Source of the DNA: an uncultured bacterium
GTDB taxonomy: Bacteria > Chloroflexota > Anaerolineae > JACIWP01
DNA: 6,231 nt
Reading direction: 5' to 3'
Assembly: GCA_903872005.1 (NCBI GenBank)
Contig: CAIQJD010000948.1
Span: 1-6,231, forward strand
Numbering within the stretch: position 1 is the stretch's first letter; each line of letters starts with the position of its first letter. A model generated the notes under the pieces. It was not told the origin of the DNA, ran no database searches, and worked only from the letters and a program-made list of their open reading frames with translations. The position numbers were made by a program, and so were the translations under genes. Positions 1 through 4,922 of this stretch are shown in pieces.

Positions 1-120
1 CACGTCCTACGCGGCGGCGGCTTTCACTACTCCGTCCTCCAGTTCATCCGATTAGCGGTGCGCGGCCAATACCCCAACAATCAGGGCTTCACCGTCGGCT
101 TTCGCTGCGCCGCCGGCCCG
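1..120 (+). other. C-terminal end of a first FGE-sulfatase-like domain
   Basis: The first 39 codons read VLRGGGF, then a stretch with RLAVRG, then VGFRCA, which matches the last strands of the formylglycine-generating-enzyme/SUMF1 fold. The second copy in the same protein ends with the closely similar VLRGGSW, LRVADRG and VGFRCAA. The core of this first copy lies outside the window. The segment between GGGF and GFRC has no cysteine, whereas true FGE has its two catalytic cysteines there, so this copy is probably a binding or structural variant. Confidence 0.8.
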
Positions 121-2136
121 GCGCCGGCCGTCAGCAGCAAAGTCTTCTTGCCACTGGTCTTGAAACGCGCCAGCTTCCTCGAACCGATCATCCCGCCGAC
201 GACCAACACCCTGCCGCCGACGACTACGCAGACGCTCACTTCGATCTCGCCGGACGGCGTCACATTCACGTTCTCGGCCATGACGCCGGCCCTGGCGGCC
301 GTCGCTCCCGGCGAAATCATCGTTGCCGGCCCCTCAACTGCAGCCCCCGATGGATTCCTGCGTCGAGTGACGACGGTTAGCCCATCAGGCGGCGGGGTAG
401 TGGTGCAGACCGCGCCGGCTACTCTGGAGGACGCCATAGAGCAATGCGAGATTGACATCAGCCGGCAGATGACGGCGGATGGCCTCGCGCCCACAGAATT
501 GGTACCCGGCGCCTGGCTGAGACCCTCTTCTGACTCATCGCAAGCCACTTTCTACATAGAAATGGATGATGTCGTGATCTACGACGTCGACGGCAATCCC
601 AATACCACGAATGACCAAGTGTTGGCCAACGGCAGCATCGAGCTAGAGCCAACCATCAATCTCCGCTTGCGCATGCTTGAGGGAGTGATCGAAGAGCTGC
701 GTTTCACTGTGGACAATCGAGAGACAGCGGCCCTGGAGTTTGAGGCGAGACTGGAGGCATCTCTCAAGCGAGAGGTGCGACTCGGCCCACCGATCCACCT
801 GCCAAGTTTTGTAGTCTTCGTAGGGCCAGTGCCGATCGTGTTCGCGCCGGTGCTCACTTTTCAGGTCGGTGTGGACGGAAACATACATGTCGGCGTCAGT
901 ACCAGCGTAACGCAGGAATTTACGACAGCCGTGGGAGTAAGATACGCAGATGAGCGATGGGGGCCAGTTGCCGAGTTGTCGAACCAGTTCACCTTCACAC
1001 CGCCTACGCTGCATACTGGCATTGAATTCAAGGGCTACGCCAGCGTACGGCTCCAGGTGTTGATCTATGGCTTGGTGGGGCCGTACGCAGACGTGCGACC
1101 TTACTTGAAGCTGGAAGCCGATACGTTGCAGACGCCTTGGTGGCGACTGTATGGCGGTCTGGAAATCCCGGCGGGCGTGCGGATTGACCTATTCGGTCAC
1201 AAGAAGATCGCCAGCTACGAAGTCGTAGCGATTGGCGTGAAAGAATTGCTCGCCCAGGCATCCGCCCCTCCGACGACGCCGACCCATACGCCGACGGCAA
1301 CGCACACCCGCACGCCCACGCTGACTGCAACGCCTACGCGGACGGCAACCATCACGCCTACACGCACGCCCACGCGCACCGCGACCCTGACGCCGACCGT
1401 CGCCGGCTCGCCGCCAGCCGGCGACATGGTCTCTGTGCCGGCCGGCTCCTTTCAGAGGGGCTGCGACCAGGCGCACAATAACATCTACCCATGTCAGCCG
1501 GACGAGCTGCCTTTGCGCACGCTGTATCTGGACGCCTATCGTATTGACCGCACCGAAGTGACCAACGCGAAGTATGCCCAGTGTGTAGCGGCCGGCGGCT
1601 GCTCCACACCGGCCTCCAATAGCTCCAGCACGCGCTCCTGGTACTATGGGAACCCAATCTATGCCGACTACCCTGTGGTTCATGTGGATTGGAATCAGGC
1701 CGGCGCCTATTGCGCCTGGGCCGGCAAGCGCCTGCCCACCGAAGCCGAATGGGAGAAGGCGGCGCGCGGCTCCAGCGATACGCGGATGTATCCGTGGGGC
1801 GATGCATGGCCGGGCTGTACTTTGGGGAACTACTGGGGCTGTGTGTCGGACACGAGCAGGGTCGGCAGTTATGCGGCCGGGGCCAGTCCCTACGGGGCGC
1901 TGGACATGGCCGGCAACGTATTGGAATGGGTCAATGACTGGTACGTTGGAGGCTACTACAGCGTCGCGCCGGGCAGCAATCCTCCCGGCCCGACGACGGG
2001 ATCGTACAGGGTGCTGCGCGGCGGCAGTTGGCACGGCCAAGAGTACTCGCTGCGTGTAGCTGACCGCGGCATCAAGGGTCCGGCGATTCTGGACGAGTAC
2101 GTCGGGTTCCGATGTGCTGCGGCCCCAGGAGGGTGA
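1..2136 (+). CDS. Secreted/surface multidomain protein with two FGE-sulfatase-like domains (5' partial)
   Basis: The reading frame is open from the first base, so the gene begins left of the window; 711 codons are visible. A GTG at 58 opens the same frame but has no Shine-Dalgarno and lies inside a conserved domain, so I reject it as a start. Domains in order (residues counted from base 1): 1-39, end of an FGE-sulfatase/SUMF1-like domain (VLRGGGF, then VGFRCA); 48-56, hydrophobic VFLPLVLKR; 80-420, beta-rich region with motifs such as [11 protein letters not shown] and [10 protein letters not shown], family not recognised; 421-467, Thr-Pro stalk; 475-707, complete second FGE-like domain. The stop is TGA at 2134. 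Probable role is an exported surface or binding protein; no signal peptide can be seen because the N terminus is missing. The central region is visibly poorer in GC than both FGE-like ends. I am confident of the frame and the FGE fold, not of the biological function. Confidence 0.9.
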   Translation, partial: HVLRGGGFHYSVLQFIRLAVRGQYPNNQGFTVGFRCAAGPAPAVSSKVFLPLVLKRASFLEPIIPPTTNTLPPTTTQTLTSISPDGVTFTFSAMTPALAAVAPGEIIVAGPSTAAPDGFLRRVTTVSPSGGGVVVQTAPATLEDAIEQCEIDISRQMTADGLAPTELVPGAWLRPSSDSSQATFYIEMDDVVIYDVDGNPNTTNDQVLANGSIELEPTINLRLRMLEGVIEELRFTVDNRETAALEFEARLEASLKREVRLGPPIHLPSFVVFVGPVPIVFAPVLTFQVGVDGNIHVGVSTSVTQEFTTAVGVRYADERWGPVAELSNQFTFTPPTLHTGIEFKGYASVRLQVLIYGLVGPYADVRPYLKLEADTLQTPWWRLYGGLEIPAGVRIDLFGHKKIASYEVVAIGVKELLAQASAPPTTPTHTPTATHTRTPTLTATPTRTATITPTRTPTRTATLTPTVAGSPPAGDMVSVPAGSFQRGCDQAHNNIYPCQPDELPLRTLYLDAYRIDRTEVTNAKYAQCVAAGGCSTPASNSSSTRSWYYGNPIYADYPVVHVDWNQAGAYCAWAGKRLPTEAEWEKAARGSSDTRMYPWGDAWPGCTLGNYWGCVSDTSRVGSYAAGASPYGALDMAGNVLEWVNDWYVGGYYSVAPGSNPPGPTTGSYRVLRGGSWHGQEYSLRVADRGIKGPAILDEYVGFRCAAAPGG
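142..168 (+). other. Internal VFLPLVLKR motif resembling a C-terminal tail
   Basis: Codons at 142-168 encode VFLPLVLKR, 9 residues after the first FGE-like domain ends. From memory, secreted Chloroflexota proteins often finish with a short tail of the type (Y/F)LPLV(x)K/R, and the neighbouring gene at 2549-4828 ends with WLPMLRK. Here the motif lies inside the chain, followed by a short Pro-Thr run (about 199-234) and hundreds of further residues. That suggests a tail retained after gene fusion, though it could equally be an ordinary beta strand. Confidence 0.45.
238..1260 (+). other. Unrecognised beta-rich central region
   Basis: About 340 residues lie between the internal tail-like motif and the Thr-Pro stalk. 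The first part (to roughly base 470) has the phrases [23 protein letters not shown] and [12 protein letters not shown], which look like a small repeated beta module. A segment with [19 protein letters not shown] follows, then long alternating hydrophobic/polar strands with [20 protein letters not shown] and [17 protein letters not shown]. It has one cysteine and no metal-binding or catalytic motif that I recognise. I have the impression of similar regions in other secreted bacterial proteins but cannot name a family. GC is near 50-55% in hand-counted lines, against about 70% in the flanking FGE-like domains. Confidence 0.6.
1264..1401 (+). repeat. Thr-Pro-Arg low-complexity stalk (coding)
   Basis: Short degenerate units of the form ACGCC(G/C)AC encode a Thr/Pro/Arg-rich linker with repeats such as TPTRTPTRT. 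Such extended segments usually act as spacers that hold a domain away from the cell surface, and their threonines are possible O-glycosylation sites. The same kind of segment occurs in the next plus-strand gene at 4661-4771. The DNA repetition makes this a likely place for slippage, recombination or assembly error. Confidence 0.85.
1423..2121 (+). other. Complete FGE-sulfatase (SUMF1-like) domain without catalytic cysteines
   Basis: Family motifs appear in the expected order: [48 protein letters not shown] followed by [53 protein letters not shown] and VGFRCA. The length of about 233 residues is typical for the fold. In genuine formylglycine-generating enzymes the segment after GGSF carries two active-site cysteines (the pattern is roughly GGS-F-x-C-x4-C). 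Here the segment reads [16 protein letters not shown], with none. The oxidase activity is therefore unlikely, and a ligand-binding or structural role of the C-type-lectin-like fold is more probable. Confidence 0.92.
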
Positions 2137-2194
2137 TCTGCTGGTCCTCTGATTCCTGGACTTCTGCCCGGAGGCTGGCGAACCTGGCTAGAAC

Positions 2195-2229
2195 AAGATC
2201 TGTGAGGTCTTGGAGATCTCACAGATCTT
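2195..2229. repeat. 16-bp hairpin palindrome, possible terminator or REP-like element
   Basis: The left arm AAGATCTGTGAGGTCT (2195-2210) pairs with AGATCTCACAGATCTT (2214-2229) around the 3-nt loop TGG, with a single G-T pair. AGATCT occurs three times in 32 bp. It starts 59 nt after the stop of the upstream gene. Neither side carries a T tract, so it is not a classic intrinsic terminator; it could still protect the mRNA 3' end or be a dispersed palindromic repeat. Confidence 0.75.
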
Positions 2230-2256
2230 CCCCTCAATCACCGCCTCCGCGAGTAT

Positions 2257-2285
2257 TTGCTTTTCTCTCGCTGCCGCCATACAAT
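2257..2285 (+). promoter_or_regulatory. Candidate sigma70 promoter for the SBBP-repeat gene
   Basis: TTGCTT (2257-2262) and TACAAT (2280-2285) are separated by exactly 17 bp. The -10 box matches the consensus at five of six positions and the -35 box at three (TTG). Transcription would begin near 2292, about 255 nt before the ATG at 2549. The local sequence is less GC-rich than the coding regions, as expected for a promoter. The call rests on motif and spacing only. Confidence 0.5.
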
Positions 2286-2298
2286 CAAGTTGCCAAGT

Positions 2299-2374
2299 AG
2301 GATGCTTCTGACGCACTCCATTGACAGACAGCGACTACAGGCGCACTGTGCGCGAGTTTTATGGCATCCTGTAG
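2299..2374 (+). promoter_or_regulatory. Leader segment with overlapping inverted repeats
   Basis: Three pairings are possible: AGGATGC (2299-2305) with GCATCCT (2364-2370); CTACAGG (2335-2341) with CCTGTAG (2368-2374); and the small palindrome GCGCAC-T-GTGCGC (2341-2353), followed by GAGTTTTAT. The first two share bases 2368-2370, so they exclude each other. This could be an attenuator-like leader, but seven-base pairings arise easily by chance in a stretch this long. Confidence 0.25.
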
Positions 2375-2478
2375 CGTTCCTGTTTGCCGGCCCATCATGG
2401 TCGCCCCTTATCTCACCCTTTCATCTTCCGGCATCTGCTTGACCTAACCAACTTTGTGGGCCTGTCTGGCGCTCCAAG

Positions 2479-2505
2479 CACTGCGAGCGCCATTCGCGCG
2501 CGGTG
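2479..2505 (+). promoter_or_regulatory. GC-rich hairpin upstream of the ribosome binding site
   Basis: CACTGCGAGCG (2479-2489) and CGCGCGCGGTG (2495-2505) pair over 11 positions, with one G-T pair and one A-G mismatch, around the loop CCATT. It ends 25 nt before the Shine-Dalgarno of the SBBP-repeat gene. It may stabilise the mRNA or affect translation; the surrounding GC richness means it may also be incidental. Confidence 0.35.
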
Positions 2506-2530
2506 AGTCTCTCAGTGCATGACACGACAC

Positions 2531-2539
2531 AGGAAGGAG
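2531..2539 (+). promoter_or_regulatory. Ribosome binding site that fixes the SBBP gene start at 2549
   Basis: AGGAAGGAG ends 9 nt before the ATG at 2549. An in-frame ATG at 2519 would add ten residues (MTRHRKESAT) ahead of the signal peptide, and it has no comparable site upstream. The later ATG also gives a clean signal peptide beginning MQRQ. Confidence 0.85.
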
Positions 2540-2548
2540 TCAGCAACC

Positions 2549-4828
2549 ATGCAGCGACAGATCACCATCCTCATCGGCCCATTGATCATCCTATGCCTGC
2601 TCGCTCCGCCGGCCCTGCCGGCCGCCGCCCAGGCCCCCCCGCCGGCCCCTGACATGTGCCATACAACCGGCCTCATGTTCGTCGAGAACGTCGGCCAATT
2701 CGCCCGCGGCGCGCGTTTCCAGACGCGCGCCGGTGACCAAACCATCTGGCTCGCCGACGACGCCATCTGGATCACCGTGATCGAGGCGCTCGCTCCAGGC
2801 GCAGCGAACACTTCTCGCCGCGGCGTGCACCTACGCCTGACCTTCCCTGGCGCGAATCCCTCGCCGCGCATGGAGCCTTTCGGCCGGCAGAAGACCATCG
2901 CCTCTTACTTCCGCGGCCCCGACGCCGCATCCTGGCGGGCAGCCGTCCCTGTCTGGGCCGGCGTGCGCTACGCCGACCTCTACCCCGGCATTGACCTGCT
3001 CGTCGGGATTGGCGACGAAGCCGCGCTCCCCTGGCAACTGGCGGCGCGCCCCGGCGCTGATCTGTCCGTCGTGCGCCTGTGCATCGAAGGCGTGGACGAC
3101 GTCCCCTTGCTCCCTGACCTCACTCCCGCCGGGATGGAAACCACGCTGAACGTCACGACCGCCATCGGAAAGGTGACTATTCCCCTGCCACGTGTGGGCG
3201 ACGGCCGCCCCGCGCCCCCACACGCCGCGCTGCGCGCCGCCGACAACCCCGCCGATCTGCTCTACAGCACATTCCTGGGCGGGGGCAGCAGCGACATCGG
3301 CTTTGCCATCGCCAACGATGCCGCCGGCGCCGCCTACGTGACGGGCAGCGCCAACTCCGACGACTTCCCGACGACCCCCGGCGTCTTTGATCGCAGCTAC
3401 AATGGCAGCGGCGACGTCTTCGTAGCCAAAGTCAACCCGGCCGGCAGCGCCCTGGAATACGCTACCTTCCTGGGCGGCAGCGCCGGCGAGTACGGCCTTG
3501 CCATCGCGGTGGACGCCGCCGGCAACGCCTACGTCACTGGCCCGACAACTTCCTCCGATTTCCCGACAACGCCCGGCGCCTTTGATCGCACCCACAACGG
3601 CAGCGGAGACGCGTTCGTGGCCCGGCTGAACTCGGCCGGCAGCGCCCTGAGCTACGCCGCGTTCCTGGGCGGCAGCGGCGACGATACTGGCTATGCCATC
3701 GCTGTTGATGGAAAAGGCAGCGCCTACGTCGCCGGCCAAACGGCTTCCACCGATTTCCCGACGACGCCCGGCGCCTTCGACCGCGACTATGGCGGCGGCT
3801 ACCGCGACGCCTTCGTGACTCGGCTGACCCCGGCCGGCGACGCCCTGACCTATTCCACCTTCCTTGGCGGCGGCGGCTACGACGTCGGTCGCGCCATCGC
3901 CCTGGACAGCGCCGGCGTCGCCTACGTGACCGGCATGACCGACTCAGCCGGCTTTCCGACGACAGCCGGCGCTTTCGACCGCGACCACAACGGCAGCGAG
4001 GACGTCTTCATGGCCCGACTCAACCCGGCCGGCAACACCCTGCTATCTTCCACCTTCCTGGGCGGAAGCGCATCCGAACAAGGTTTTGGCATCGCCCTGG
4101 ACGGCAACGCCAACGCCTACATCACCGGCTGGACCGCCTCGTCCGACTTTCCGACGACGCCCGGCGCCTTCGACCGCGGTCTCAGCGGCTTTCAGGACGC
4201 CTTTGTCGCCAAGCTCAATGCCGCCGGCAGCGCCCTCACCTATGCCACCTTCCTGGGCGGCGGCAGTTGGGGTTCGACCGGCCGCGCCATCGCTGCGGAT
4301 AGCGCCGGCAACGCCTACCTGACGGGTCAGACTTACTCGTCTGACTTCCCCACCACGGCCGCCGCCTTCGACCGCACTTGTGGGAGCGATGGCGCCTGCA
4401 ACCACAATGGACAGCGCCCCTTCGCCGATGCTTTCGCGGTGAAGCTGAACGCGGCCGGCAGCGGCCTGCTCTACGCGACCTTCCTGGGTGGAGGCGACGA
4501 GGACATCGGCTATAGCCTCGCCCTGACCAGCGCCGGCAACGCCTTCGTGACCGGCCAAACGTCATCATCCGACTTCCCCACGACGGCCGGCAGTTTCGAC
4601 GCCGACTTCAACGGGGGCGGCCAGGACGTCTTCGCAGCCAAGCTGGCGCTGGGCAGCTTCCCACCTACTGCAACGCCCACATCCACTCGCACGCCGACGC
4701 GCACGCCCACTCGCACCGCCACTCCAACCGTCACGCGGACGCCAACCGCAACGCCGACGGTGACGCCCACGATTGATCCAGCCATCACCCGGCTCCCTAT
4801 TGCCTGGCTGCCCATGCTGCGGAAATAG
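2549..4828 (+). CDS. Secreted SBBP-repeat beta-propeller protein with Thr-Pro stalk
   Basis: The gene encodes 759 residues from the ATG at 2549. Residues 1-28 form a signal peptide: MQRQ, a hydrophobic core, then cleavage likely after AAAQA. Residues 33-225 or so resemble the DUF7948 domain that usually precedes SBBP repeats, with MFVENVGQFARG, LRLTFPGANPSPRMEPF, IASYF, VRYADLYPGIDLLVG and the ARPGADLSVVRLCIEG segment. Seven SBBP repeats follow (residues 237-704), each with the pattern TFLGG, AxD-xxGNAYVTG, DFPTT-xGAFDR, DAFVAKLN-xAGSAL, enough for one seven-bladed propeller. A Thr-Pro-Arg stalk and the tail RLPIAWLPMLRK end the protein. It has no catalytic motif; proteins of this type are extracellular or cell-surface and mostly of unknown function, probably adhesive or binding. 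Repeat 6 carries a 12-residue insertion with two cysteines. The gene is convergent with tyrS. Confidence 0.95.
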   Translation: MQRQITILIGPLIILCLLAPPALPAAAQAPPPAPDMCHTTGLMFVENVGQFARGARFQTRAGDQTIWLADDAIWITVIEALAPGAANTSRRGVHLRLTFPGANPSPRMEPFGRQKTIASYFRGPDAASWRAAVPVWAGVRYADLYPGIDLLVGIGDEAALPWQLAARPGADLSVVRLCIEGVDDVPLLPDLTPAGMETTLNVTTAIGKVTIPLPRVGDGRPAPPHAALRAADNPADLLYSTFLGGGSSDIGFAIANDAAGAAYVTGSANSDDFPTTPGVFDRSYNGSGDVFVAKVNPAGSALEYATFLGGSAGEYGLAIAVDAAGNAYVTGPTTSSDFPTTPGAFDRTHNGSGDAFVARLNSAGSALSYAAFLGGSGDDTGYAIAVDGKGSAYVAGQTASTDFPTTPGAFDRDYGGGYRDAFVTRLTPAGDALTYSTFLGGGGYDVGRAIALDSAGVAYVTGMTDSAGFPTTAGAFDRDHNGSEDVFMARLNPAGNTLLSSTFLGGSASEQGFGIALDGNANAYITGWTASSDFPTTPGAFDRGLSGFQDAFVAKLNAAGSALTYATFLGGGSWGSTGRAIAADSAGNAYLTGQTYSSDFPTTAAAFDRTCGSDGACNHNGQRPFADAFAVKLNAAGSGLLYATFLGGGDEDIGYSLALTSAGNAFVTGQTSSSDFPTTAGSFDADFNGGGQDVFAAKLALGSFPPTATPTSTRTPTRTPTRTATPTVTRTPTATPTVTPTIDPAITRLPIAWLPMLRK
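3257..4660 (+). repeat. Seven tandem SBBP repeats (about 195 bp each)
   Basis: Repeat units start at 3257, 3452, 3647, 3845, 4040, 4235 and 4466 and end at 4660. Five are 65 codons long, the third is 66 and the sixth 77. The best conserved DNA segment encodes DFPTTPGAFDR. Repeat 4 has SAGFPTT in place of SSDFPTT, and repeat 7 has FDA in place of FDR. The preserved nucleotide similarity, with a constant register, points to growth by internal duplication. Confidence 0.92.
4661..4771 (+). repeat. Thr-Pro-Arg stalk of the SBBP-repeat protein (coding)
   Basis: After the last propeller blade, codons for [18 protein letters not shown] and similar units run to TPTID. The composition closely matches the stalk at 1264-1401 in the upstream gene. 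It probably spaces the propeller from the cell envelope. The tail RLPIAWLPMLRK (4790-4825) follows directly, so stalk plus tail looks like an anchoring module. Confidence 0.85.
4790..4825 (+). other. Hydrophobic basic C-terminal tail RLPIAWLPMLRK, possible sorting signal
   Basis: The last 12 residues before the TAG at 4826 are RLPIAWLPMLRK: short, hydrophobic, with LP pairs and terminal basic residues, directly behind a Thr-Pro stalk. This is not LPXTG, and it is too short for a normal transmembrane anchor. It resembles the internal VFLPLVLKR of the upstream gene and, from memory, tails of many Chloroflexota exported proteins. A role in sorting or anchoring is inferred. Confidence 0.45.
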
Positions 4829-4837
4829 GCGCAGTAC

Positions 4838-4882
4838 AAAAAAGAATGCGAGGGACACACTGCGTAGCGTGTGTCCCTCGCA
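4838..4882 (-). terminator. Intrinsic terminator of tyrS
   Basis: TGCGAGGGACACAC (4847-4860) and GTGTGTCCCTCGCA (4869-4882) form a perfect 14-bp stem with an 8-nt loop. Read on the minus strand, the stem is followed by TTCTTTTTTGTAC, a good U-rich tract, 38 nt past the tyrS stop. On the plus strand the stem begins 18 nt after the SBBP gene stop but has no T tract behind it, so it may only weakly terminate or block incoming transcription in that direction. Confidence 0.9.
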
Positions 4883-4892
4883 ACGGATAACT

Positions 4893-4922
4893 GAACCAGC
4901 CGTAGCCGGCTATGCCAGGTTC
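4893..4922. repeat. Small imperfect inverted repeat at the tyrS stop codon
   Basis: GAACC-AGCCG (4893-4902) can pair with CGGCT (4907-4911) and GGTTC (4918-4922), leaving ATGCCA as a bulge. It overlaps the last bases of tyrS and precedes the main terminator on the tyrS transcript. It is a weak structure and may be incidental. Confidence 0.3.

Larger units (their letters stand above)
2137..2548. other. Non-coding spacer between the two secreted-protein genes
   Basis: This 412-bp gap holds no convincing gene: the short frames at 2112-2300 and 2257-2442 lack Shine-Dalgarno sites and recognisable content. It does contain a 16-bp hairpin at 2195-2229, a sigma70-like promoter at 2257-2285, several inverted repeats between 2299 and 2374, a GC-rich hairpin at 2479-2505, and the ribosome binding site of the following gene. 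If the promoter is used, the transcript has an untranslated leader of about 255 nt. Confidence 0.7.

Noticed and set aside
58..60. GTG as start of the first gene
   Set aside because: The frame is open from base 1, the residues before it belong to the same FGE-like domain, and there is no Shine-Dalgarno upstream.
1189..2040. 283-codon minus-strand frame
   Set aside because: It lies opposite the stalk and second FGE-like domain; its Arg/Gly/Ala-rich content mirrors the plus-strand codons and no domain is recognisable.
2321..2349. TTGACA at 2321 as an alternative promoter
   Set aside because: The -35 hexamer is perfect, but 17 bp downstream lies CACTGT, and spacings of 16 or 18 bp are no better, so no usable -10 box is present.
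2112..2442. Two overlapping small plus-strand frames in the intergenic region
   Set aside because: They have no ribosome binding sites and no recognisable content, and one crosses the hairpin at 2195-2229 while the other overlaps the promoter and the structured leader.
2831..3739. 302-codon minus-strand frame with apparent repeats
   Set aside because: The repeated AAAQEGSVFQGAAGRV-like pattern is the antisense image of the SBBP repeats, not a separate gene.
3257..4660. CRISPR-like array suggested by regular about 195-bp spacing
   Set aside because: The periodicity is an in-frame protein repeat (SBBP) with degenerate DNA copies, not short identical repeats with unique spacers.
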